A DNA stretch of 8,490 nt from Phycisphaerales bacterium UBA3158. Its GTDB lineage: Bacteria > Planctomycetota > Phycisphaerae > Phycisphaerales > SM1A02. The translations under genes and the position numbers were made by a program. Location: the NCBI GenBank assembly GCA_002364555.1, contig DEYM01000129.1:1-8490 (forward strand), given 5' to 3'. Below, piece after piece: positions 1-6,061 of the stretch (positions are counted from its first letter, which is position 1; every line of letters begins with the position of its first letter). The notes beneath the pieces are model-generated. The model worked only from the letters and a program-made list of their open reading frames with translations, was not told where the DNA came from and did not search any database.

Positions 1-159
1 CTGATCGCATCAACAGGATTCGGATGCAGTAACCATTCGAAGACCAGCTCCAGCGACGTGGTTCGATTCGGAGCCATGGATTCCAATCGAAATCCGCTCG
101 CAATGGGTGCTGGAGACATGCTGGGCGTCTCGCTCTACACAACACATGATCTGAACTGA
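1..159 (+). CDS. 3' end of a small protein, possibly a lipoprotein (5' truncated)
   Basis: Frame 1 is open from the first base to a TGA at 157-159, giving 52 residues that start LIASTGFGCSN and end SLYTTHDLN. A short hydrophobic stretch followed by a Cys at visible residue 9 and then a Ser/Lys/Asn-rich segment resembles the end of a lipoprotein signal peptide. The residues before the Cys (G-F-G) do not fit a canonical lipobox, so this is tentative. The rest is polar with a 'MGAGDMLG' segment. No family is recognised. A strong terminator 30 nt after the stop supports a real gene end on this strand. The start codon lies outside the window, and the whole protein may be only about 60-80 residues. 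Confidence 0.55.
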   Translation: MIASTGFGCSNHSKTSSSDVVRFGAMDSNRNPLAMGAGDMLGVSLYTTHDLN

Positions 160-189
160 TCACAGCGTTCCCATTTGTGCAGTTCAGTT

Positions 190-226
190 AGACGGCCCTT
201 ACATGCGCAAGGGCCGTCTTTTATTT
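190..226 (+). terminator. Rho-independent terminator
   Basis: A perfect 11-bp stem (AGACGGCCCTT at 190-200 pairing with AAGGGCCGTCT at 209-219) encloses an 8-nt loop and is followed directly by a T-rich run (TTTATTT, 220-226). It sits 30 nt after the stop of the truncated upstream gene. It is the only clear intrinsic terminator in the window and separates that gene from the plus-strand group that follows. Confidence 0.93.
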
Positions 227-311
227 GGATTATTGAGTTCGTGAGTCCCAGAAAAACACAAGTGTCCATGCTGATTCAGCCGAGAAAGCTAGGGGGCGAT
301 CTTTCAGCCAT

Positions 312-605
312 ATGAAACGACTCATGATGAAAAAAGATCCTCGACAACTCAGGAATCAGGCATTGAACTACCTTCAACGCCTGCTTGATGATCGTGAGGC
401 AGAAGCCATGAGACATGACAACCTCGGAACCAGAGATCCCATGAAGGTATCGACCGGACACACGGCCCTGGATGTCGCCGTCTCCCAGACGGAGGAACTC
501 ATTCGATCGCTTGATCGGATCCTCGACAGGGAATGCCCTGAAGTCAACACGTTCAGGACGACCTGCAACGGTTTCTCGCGTCTGAAGACCTCCAAGTGCG
601 CCTGA
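312..605 (+). CDS. Hypothetical protein, 97 aa, helical and charged
   Basis: The reading frame runs ATG 312 to TGA 603-605. No family is recognised. The protein is soluble-looking. Two probable amphipathic helices (about residues 12-34, 'NQALNYLQRLLDDREAEAM', and 54-73, 'LDVAVSQTEELIRSLDRILD') are joined by a Gly/Pro-containing linker, with a short Cys-containing C-terminus. There is no signal peptide or membrane segment. In-frame ATGs at 324 and 327 are alternative starts. An AGGGGG run at 291-296 lies 15 nt before ATG 312, which is rather far for a ribosome site. A 137-residue frame on the other strand (276-689) competes. I prefer this strand for its orderly helical pattern and its agreement with the dut strand 62 nt downstream. 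It could still be spurious. Confidence 0.6.
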   Translation: MKRLMMKKDPRQLRNQALNYLQRLLDDREAEAMRHDNLGTRDPMKVSTGHTALDVAVSQTEELIRSLDRILDRECPEVNTFRTTCNGFSRLKTSKCA

Positions 606-667
606 AAACGGCATCGCATCCGAACTGACTACAACCATGACTCGGTTTGAGTTAGCCTTTGCAACTG

Positions 668-1120
668 ATGCAGCACCCCGAGATCCCAATCAAGAGACTG
701 TCCCCACTGGCTGTCATGCCCGGTTACGCCACTTCGGGCGCCTCTGGCATGGATCTCCATGCAGCCATAGAAGCGGCTGTTGAACTTCCGACCGGTGACA
801 TCGTCATGATTCCCCTTGGATTCGCGATGGCCATTCCAGAGGGATGGGAAGCACAGGTTCGACCACGAAGTGGTCTGGCCAGTCGTCATGGCATCTCCAT
901 GCCCAACTCGCCTGGCACGATCGATGCCGATTATCGAGGCGAATGGAAGGTGCCGCTGATCAATCTGGGTCGTGACGCATTCATGATCGAGCCCGGCATG
1001 CGCATCGCGCAGGCAGTCATCTGTCCGGTTGCCCAATGTCGTCTGGTCGAGGTCGATGAGCTCGACGAGACCGATCGGGGCAGCGGTGGATTCGGTTCCA
1101 CCGGAACCGGTTCGGAATGA
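668..1120 (+). CDS. dut: Deoxyuridine 5'-triphosphate nucleotidohydrolase (dUTPase)
   Basis: This enzyme hydrolyses dUTP to dUMP and pyrophosphate, keeping uracil out of DNA and supplying dUMP for thymidylate synthesis. It is cytoplasmic, and this family forms homotrimers. All five trimeric-dUTPase motifs are visible in the 150-residue product: SGMDLHA (26-32), RSGLA (67-71), GTIDADYRGEW (83-93), GMRIAQAV (110-117) and the Gly-rich arm RGSGGFGSTG (137-146). By family knowledge Asp86 should be the catalytic base, Tyr89 the sugar-discriminating residue and Phe142 the arm residue that stacks on uracil. Length matches the usual ~150 residues. I chose ATG 668. A TTG at 659 is possible, and an in-frame stop at 653-655 excludes anything earlier. 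No clear ribosome site is seen. Its stop overlaps the next start by 4 nt. Confidence 0.97.
   Translation: MQHPEIPIKRLSPLAVMPGYATSGASGMDLHAAIEAAVELPTGDIVMIPLGFAMAIPEGWEAQVRPRSGLASRHGISMPNSPGTIDADYRGEWKVPLINLGRDAFMIEPGMRIAQAVICPVAQCRLVEVDELDETDRGSGGFGSTGTGSE
1093..1109 (+). promoter_or_regulatory. Hairpin at the dut/ligase junction
   Basis: CGGTTCC (1093-1099) and GGAACCG (1103-1109) form a perfect 7-bp GC-rich stem with a 3-nt loop, ending 7 nt before the ligase ATG. An overlapping 10-bp palindrome, GAACCGGTTC (1104-1113), allows a competing fold. No Shine-Dalgarno is visible here, so the structure could influence translation of the second gene. It also encodes the conserved Gly-rich C-terminal motif of dUTPase, so it may be a by-product of codons. 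A regulatory role is inference. Confidence 0.35.
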
Positions 1121-2376
1121 CCACGCTCGCAACCGAGGCGAACAGATCAAGCCCGTCGAACATTCTATTGCTGCTGGGTCTGGCAACCAGTCTGCCGTCG
1201 ATCGCGATGGGGTCTTCGATTCCGGATTTCATTCGAGACGCGACTCTGATGCTGATCGCCGTCGGAGTCATCTGGTGTGTCGCCACGCCGGACGGAAGAG
1301 AACAGAATCGATCACTGATGTTCTGGCCGATTCTTCTGGTTCTTCTCGGAGTACTGCCAAGCCTGTTCAATTCGACCGATCTTCAGGCAAGTCAAGAAAC
1401 GCTAGGCTTTCTTCCAATCGGTTTCGTTCTGTTCATCGGAATCTGCATCGCGGATGGTGCCGGACGGACGGTCATTGCCATTGCCGCGACGACGTCCATA
1501 CTCCTGATCGCTCTGGAGGTGACCATTCAACACCTGTCGTCGAACGGATCGGTGGCCGACACTCCGCATCCGATCCACATCATGATCCTCCCGATGCTTC
1601 TTCCGATCGCTGTCATCGGAATCGAAACCCTTCCCAGAAAACTGGCGTTGCTGGTGGGACCACTCCTGGTGCCACTGGTCGTCTTCAGCGTGATCACTTC
1701 ATGGAGCCCGGGTGCGTGGGCCGGACTGATCATCGTGGGCATCGGCCTGTCGATCTGGAGAGGTGGAGTCGTCAGGGCATCCATCGGCTGCGGATTCATA
1801 CTGGCCATGCTCCTGGTGGCGATCGATGTCGCCGATGCACAGAATCGATTGTTGTCACTTGCGGATCCGATGAGCGATGAAAGGATCGGACTCTGGCTCG
1901 CCGCGATGGCGATGTTTCTCGAACATCCATTCACGGGAATCGGAGCCGGCGCCTTCGGCATCGCGTATCCGGATGTCGTATCGATGATTCAACTTCCCGA
2001 TGGATACGAGGCAGGATCGGGCTTCATTCCATGGGCTCACAACATGTATCTGGAACTGCTTGCCGAATACGGACTGCCTGGTTTCCTGGCCTATGCCATC
2101 ATCACCGCATGGCTACTGGGCAAGCTGGTGGCTCAGATCGTGCTCGGACAGGGAAGAGGACGCGGCGATGATCCAGACGATCCCCGGCACTGGGCGGTCG
2201 CCCTGCTCATCTCATGGCTGGCCATACTCACGATGGCCATGTTGGATCTGAGCTTCCACAGGCACTGGGTCGTCTACATCTACTGGCTGATGGTCGGCCT
2301 GAGCTTCTCCATCGTCCTGCACCGATCGCAGACTTCACCGGCACGCGGCACTCCTCAAAGCCCGACTATTCCCTGA
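1117..2376 (+). CDS. O-antigen ligase / polymerase family (Wzy_C, WaaL-like) membrane protein
   Basis: This is a 419-residue polytopic inner-membrane protein with about ten hydrophobic segments, clear ones near residues 15-31, 41-55, 68-83, 98-112, 118-135, 154-169, 176-193, 200-214, 222-237, 321-342, 358-375 and 385-400. The segment between about 240 and 320 is the long periplasmic loop of the family. It carries ERIGLW (Arg256), EHPFTGIGAGAFG (269-281) and AHNMYLELLAEYGLPG (307-322). Relatives use Arg and His residues of this loop to transfer an undecaprenyl-linked glycan onto lipid A core or another acceptor, so Arg256 and His308 are the likely equivalents. Homologues include polymerases and glycan-to-protein ligases, so the substrate cannot be read from sequence. 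ATG 1117 overlaps the dut stop (ATGA), implying translational coupling. No glycosyltransferase genes are nearby. The 3' end overlaps the convergent deacetylase by 22 nt. Confidence 0.9.
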   Translation: MTTLATEANRSSPSNILLLLGLATSLPSIAMGSSIPDFIRDATLMLIAVGVIWCVATPDGREQNRSLMFWPILLVLLGVLPSLFNSTDLQASQETLGFLPIGFVLFIGICIADGAGRTVIAIAATTSILLIALEVTIQHLSSNGSVADTPHPIHIMILPMLLPIAVIGIETLPRKLALLVGPLLVPLVVFSVITSWSPGAWAGLIIVGIGLSIWRGGVVRASIGCGFILAMLLVAIDVADAQNRLLSLADPMSDERIGLWLAAMAMFLEHPFTGIGAGAFGIAYPDVVSMIQLPDGYEAGSGFIPWAHNMYLELLAEYGLPGFLAYAIITAWLLGKLVAQIVLGQGRGRGDDPDDPRHWAVALLISWLAILTMAMLDLSFHRHWVVYIYWLMVGLSFSIVLHRSQTSPARGTPQSPTIP

Positions 2377-3041
2377 AAGCCGTTGAGCCCGAGAGGCTCC
2401 TTCGTGTAGAAGGGTTCGGCCGCGGCGGTACCGATGCGACTGCCGAAATAGGTCACACTCGACATCATCACATCGACGATGCGACGATTCTTCTCGGGAA
2501 TGACGAACTGGCTCTCGTAGGCCAGCATCGCCCTGCGCTTGTGGTCCTCGAACCCGGTGATGTCCATCAGGAAATTCGGATCGGGCACACGACGCAGATG
2601 CGTGCAGTAGTAGTAGAAGAGCCAGCGGGGATGAACTGGATCACCGGGCAGATCGGTCTTCGTCAGCTTGGCGTCGAATCGAGCATCCTCGATGATCCTG
2701 GTCGCGGCGACATGGTCGGGATGCGCATCGATCGGATGCGGTGCGAAGAGGATCTCGGATTGATGTTCGCGGATGATGCCCGCCACGACATGTCTCGAGG
2801 CCAGATCGTGGACGACTTCCCGATTCTTGAGGCCCGCCTGGATTCGACGGACACCCAGGATGTCCGCGGCCGCGGCCGATTCACGAGCTCGGGTTTCCCG
2901 ATCACCGTGCGGTGTCGGCTCGCCGTCGGTCAGATCGACGATGAGCACATCGTGACCCTGTGCAGCCAGGGAGGCGATGGTGCCACCCATGCCGAGTTCC
3001 TGATCATCCGGATGTGGTCCGATTACGCAGATTCGTGCCAT
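2355..3041 (-). CDS. bshB1: PIG-L family deacetylase, probable BshB1 (N-acetylglucosaminyl-malate deacetylase)
   Basis: This is a Zn-dependent LmbE/PIG-L N-deacetylase of 228 residues from ATG 3041. The motif PHPDDQELGMGGT (9-21) and the HPDH motif (107-110) supply the expected metal ligands His10, Asp13 and His110, with Asp12 as likely catalytic base. The region from AYESQF (174-179) through YFGSRIG to FYTKEPLGLN (211-220) resembles Bacillus BshB1, which removes acetate from GlcNAc-malate in bacillithiol synthesis. That makes BshB1 more likely than a general PIG-L enzyme, but bshA and bshC are not in the window. Cytoplasmic. A GTG start at 3080 would add 13 residues and give a 4-nt GTGA overlap with the upstream gene. 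I prefer ATG 3041 because family members begin about 9-10 residues before the HPDD motif. The 3' end overlaps the convergent ligase gene. Confidence 0.88.
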   Translation of the reverse strand: MARICVIGPHPDDQELGMGGTIASLAAQGHDVLIVDLTDGEPTPHGDRETRARESAAAADILGVRRIQAGLKNREVVHDLASRHVVAGIIREHQSEILFAPHPIDAHPDHVAATRIIEDARFDAKLTKTDLPGDPVHPRWLFYYYCTHLRRVPDPNFLMDITGFEDHKRRAMLAYESQFVIPEKNRRIVDVMMSSVTYFGSRIGTAAAEPFYTKEPLGLNGFQGIVGL

Positions 3042-3076
3042 CCGCGCATCATAGACGGCAGAAGGCCCGCATGCGA

Positions 3077-5191
3077 TCACTGCATCATCTGCATGCCGTC
3101 AACGCCGATTGGAGCCGTGTCCTCACGCATGCCCGGAACGGCCAATGGCCTGGCGGGCACGAGACCCAATCGACGATTCAATCTCAGCATCTCCCGCTGC
3201 ACCCAATCCTGGAGTGATCGGGCCTCCTCCACTCTCTCCAGAGACTTCAGGAACTCGATCTCCAGCAGTGCATGGGTGATGACCGCCAGTCTCGATCGCT
3301 CCTCCATGAGCAGGCCGTCGTGGGATGGGGCAACGGCGATCTCCCCGATGGCGATCATGGCCGGATGGTATTGGGAATGATCCGGTGCGCGTTCCGAGAC
3401 GGCACCCACCAGTCTGAGACCGGAAAACGGATGCTCCAGCTCGATGGCGACTCTGTTGGCCTTCGACTGATCATCCAGTTCGATCGCATTGGAAAACTCG
3501 TCCACCAGATCCTCGAACGATTCACGACGGTCGAGAATGTGCTCGATCGATAGTTCCCAGGCGGACCAGTCGTCGACCCGCTCGAGCGCGTCGCGATCGG
3601 TCGATTCGATCAGCCGTAGATGATCGAGGAGGCGACGATAGTTGAAGAGGACCTGACCACCTCTTCCCGCCGATCTGCCATTCAACCAATCCTTGATCCA
3701 CTCTCTCCAGGCGTTCGACAGGCGATCGACATGCCGACTGTCGAGATAGTCCTCAGCCTGATCAAGCAGGATGAACATGTCCAGTTGACGCTCGAATTCG
3801 CGCAGTACTCTTCGAGAATTCTCTCGCGTGTCCTGATCGACCATGGCGGAGATCAAGCCACGGAGTCCCGAGATCAACTCGTCGCCTCCCGGTTGATCGA
3901 GATGATCCAGGCGGATTCTCCATGTCTCCAGTTCGTGCAGCCAGCTCAATGCATCGAGGAGATCGCGAGATTCGGCGAGAACGACCACGGCGCCCGGATC
4001 CGTCCAGGGCGAATCTGTCCGCACGATCTCCGCAAACGAATCGAAGACCCTTCGTTCGGCAAGCAGGCACTGCTTGGAGAGTCGAGTGTGGATTCTGGCA
4101 TCCTCCCCATCGAGCCCCGTCGAGTGGCGATCGCGGATCAGGCCAAGCGTGCCGACCACACCTGCCAGCGCACTGGTCGAATCGGCTGGTGGAAACCGCT
4201 CGGGCCAGAGGGCCCTCAGCTCCAAGAGCGACTCGCTGCCACTTCTGGCCACTGGACGACCACCGGATGTCCTCGATAACTCATCGAAGGCATGAATCAA
4301 CTGTCCAATGGCCTCGATCCTTCGGACGAGTCGTTCCTCGGGCCCCTGATCGAGTCGAATGCGTTCGAGTTCGATCCGGAGAACGGAAAGCAGATCTCTT
4401 CTCGAACCGCTGTGCATCCATGTGACTGTTTCCAGCCGGCTACAGAGTTCGATGGCGGCGGAAAGGAGATCGCTCCCCGCCAATAGCGCACTCAACTCCG
4501 ATCGCAATGCATCCTCGATCTGGAGATCCTCCATCGATTGGATATCCGGTTTGCTGACGATCGGGTCCGGTATGTTCCCGTCGACCTCGAAACGCCACCA
4601 ACCCGGTGGCACAGTCGTCTTCGCTGCCAGCTGGGAAGCATTCCTCAGAGGAGCCAGCATGGAAATGAGCGACTCCTCGGGGTTCTCAACCGATGTGTTG
4701 GGCAGACGCGAGAGCCCCGCCCGGACCGAACGAGTGAAGTCGATGAGCAGCGATCGGATCTCGGATGTGGTCGATTCAGACAGACGACCCATCGCGAATT
4801 CCGAGAAGAGGGCCTCGATGTCGGGCAATCCTTCTCGCAGTGTCACGGCGGCGAGCAGAAAACGGGAACCGGTCGCTCCATCGACACGCCTCGCTCGATT
4901 GCCGAGTGTCTCGATCAGGACCAGATACTGCTCCAGTGCCGAGTCGAGCACACGTCTATCGGGGAGTCGATCGCTGGCCGAGCGATTGGCACGCCGTGAT
5001 TCGCGTCTCTGTGTCGAAGCATCACGGCAGAAGGATTCCACGAACGATGGGGATGAGATCACCGGCCTTGCCGCCGACAGTGGCGTCACGAACAGCATCG
5101 GCAGGAACAGGAGTGTCAGAACGATTCGATTCATGGACTGGGAACCACGATTGCCGTCTTCATGGAAGATACGATAACCCGAAGTGGTCAT
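3077..5191 (-). CDS. Exported helical protein of unknown function, ~700 aa
   Basis: No family is recognised. From ATG 5191 the product is 704 residues. From ATG 5134 it is 685 and begins with a good Sec signal peptide (MNRIVLTLLFLPMLF, then VTPLSAARP, cleavage probably after LSA). The mature part is almost entirely charged amphipathic helix rich in Leu, Arg, Glu, Asp and Ser, which suggests an alpha-solenoid or coiled architecture. One break is a 'PPGWWRFEVDGNIPDP' segment about 195-210 residues from the 5191 start. No other membrane span, enzyme motif or lipobox is visible. Cys residues are few. ATG 5191 overlaps the truA stop (ATGA), favouring coupling, but the extra 19 residues before the signal peptide are polar and use less GC at third positions than the rest. 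5134 may therefore be the true start. The 3' end overlaps a possible GTG of the deacetylase by 4 nt. Likely periplasmic; function unknown. Confidence 0.85.
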   Translation of the reverse strand: MTTSGYRIFHEDGNRGSQSMNRIVLTLLFLPMLFVTPLSAARPVISSPSFVESFCRDASTQRRESRRANRSASDRLPDRRVLDSALEQYLVLIETLGNRARRVDGATGSRFLLAAVTLREGLPDIEALFSEFAMGRLSESTTSEIRSLLIDFTRSVRAGLSRLPNTSVENPEESLISMLAPLRNASQLAAKTTVPPGWWRFEVDGNIPDPIVSKPDIQSMEDLQIEDALRSELSALLAGSDLLSAAIELCSRLETVTWMHSGSRRDLLSVLRIELERIRLDQGPEERLVRRIEAIGQLIHAFDELSRTSGGRPVARSGSESLLELRALWPERFPPADSTSALAGVVGTLGLIRDRHSTGLDGEDARIHTRLSKQCLLAERRVFDSFAEIVRTDSPWTDPGAVVVLAESRDLLDALSWLHELETWRIRLDHLDQPGGDELISGLRGLISAMVDQDTRENSRRVLREFERQLDMFILLDQAEDYLDSRHVDRLSNAWREWIKDWLNGRSAGRGGQVLFNYRRLLDHLRLIESTDRDALERVDDWSAWELSIEHILDRRESFEDLVDEFSNAIELDDQSKANRVAIELEHPFSGLRLVGAVSERAPDHSQYHPAMIAIGEIAVAPSHDGLLMEERSRLAVITHALLEIEFLKSLERVEEARSLQDWVQREMLRLNRRLGLVPARPLAVPGMREDTAPIGVDGMQMMQ

Positions 5192-6024
5192 TCCGATGAA
5201 TCATCTCTCGAGGATTCCGCCTTCGCCTTCAATTGGCGTACACGCCCCGATCCCGGCGGCCCGTACTTGATCCACATCAGGCAAAGCCCCTCAGGCGGCA
5301 TCGTACGGCCCGTCCGCTGACGGTCACCACTGGCGATCATGTCCGGAATGTCGTCCGGAGCGAATCGCGATTCGCCCACGGCGACGAGTGTCCCGGCAAT
5401 GATGCGGACCATGTTCCAGAGGAATCCGTTGCCACTGACGTGAATGGCGATCCGGTCATCGCTTTCCGCCTCGACCTGGCAGTCGAAGACCGTCCTGACC
5501 GTGCTTTCCCTGGCCTGACGTACACGAGTGAACGCCGCGAAGTCGTGTTCGCCGACCAGATGGCTCGCCGCCGTCTTCATCGCCTCGACGTCGAGCGAGG
5601 TGGGACACCATGCCGTCACATGTCGATCGAACAGGGGTCTCAGATCAGCCGTCATCCTGGCGTGCGCGATTCGATATCGATATCCCTTGGAAACGGCATC
5701 ACCGATTGGATTGAAGACCGTTTCAGTTTCCCAGGCGGATCTCACCTGCACATCCTCGGGCAATCTCGATGTGATGGCCGCAGGAAGAATCTCGGGGTTG
5801 AATTCCCTGGGTGAGAGAAACGACACGACCTGTCCTTCGGCATGGACACCGGAGTCCGTGCGGGAGGCGCCCAGAACATGGACTGGCTCACGGACCAGTT
5901 CCTGGACCGCCGCCTCCATGACCTCCTGAACTGTTCGAAGCGGCTCCGAATCAGGCGGATGCTGTTTCTGCCATCCGTGGAATCTCGTGCCGTCGTAGGC
6001 GATGTTCAATGCATAACGGCGCAT
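5188..6024 (-). CDS. truA: tRNA pseudouridine synthase A (TruA)
   Basis: TruA isomerises uridines 38-40 of the tRNA anticodon arm to pseudouridine. The 278-residue product has the family layout: N-terminal MRRYALNIAYDGTRFHGWQ, the catalytic motif GASRTDSGVHA (52-62) with Asp57 as nucleophile, SKGYRYRI (112-119) including the conserved active-site Tyr115, GEHDFAAFT (158-166), and FLWNMVRIIAGTLV (201-214). The C-terminal APPEGL-type element appears as MPPEGLCL (242-249). The E. coli enzyme is 270 residues, so it is full length. It ends in a short polar tail. I chose ATG 6024. A TTG at 6030 would add two residues, and no strong ribosome site precedes either. The upstream fusion gene ends 37 nt before, and the stop overlaps the next start by 4 nt, so truA sits inside an operon. 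Confidence 0.97.
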   Translation of the reverse strand: MRRYALNIAYDGTRFHGWQKQHPPDSEPLRTVQEVMEAAVQELVREPVHVLGASRTDSGVHAEGQVVSFLSPREFNPEILPAAITSRLPEDVQVRSAWETETVFNPIGDAVSKGYRYRIAHARMTADLRPLFDRHVTAWCPTSLDVEAMKTAASHLVGEHDFAAFTRVRQARESTVRTVFDCQVEAESDDRIAIHVSGNGFLWNMVRIIAGTLVAVGESRFAPDDIPDMIASGDRQRTGRTMPPEGLCLMWIKYGPPGSGRVRQLKAKAESSRDDSSE

Positions 6025-6061
6025 GATCAACAGACTCGATCAGCCAGAGAGGCGAAGACGT

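Noticed and set aside
276..689. 137-codon minus-strand frame opposite the 97-residue gene
   Set aside because: It overlaps the start of dut, has an irregular composition and no upstream signal. The plus-strand frame is better patterned, though neither is certain.
1029..1880. 283-codon plus-strand frame across dut and the ligase
   Set aside because: It is out of frame with two well-supported genes, and its His/Arg/Asp/Ser-rich translation lacks hydrophobic pattern.
2385..2399. GAGCC-CGAGA-GGCTC hairpin 9 nt after the ligase stop, considered as a terminator
   Set aside because: The stem is only 5 bp, no T-run follows, and it lies in the coding sequence of the convergent deacetylase.
2214..3380. 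388-codon plus-strand frame opposite the deacetylase
   Set aside because: It is antisense to a clear PIG-L/BshB1 gene with intact metal-binding motifs, and its translation shows no coherent domain.
4111..4135. A GCGATCGC octamer, considered as a cyanobacterial HIP1-like repeat
   Set aside because: I noticed only one clear copy in the window, inside coding sequence. It is part of the general GATC excess and does not form a repeat family.
4359..5177. 272-codon plus-strand frame opposite the exported protein
   Set aside because: Its Ser/Arg-rich, low-complexity translation is typical of the shadow of a GC-biased gene. The minus-strand frame is far longer, has a signal peptide and fits the operon.
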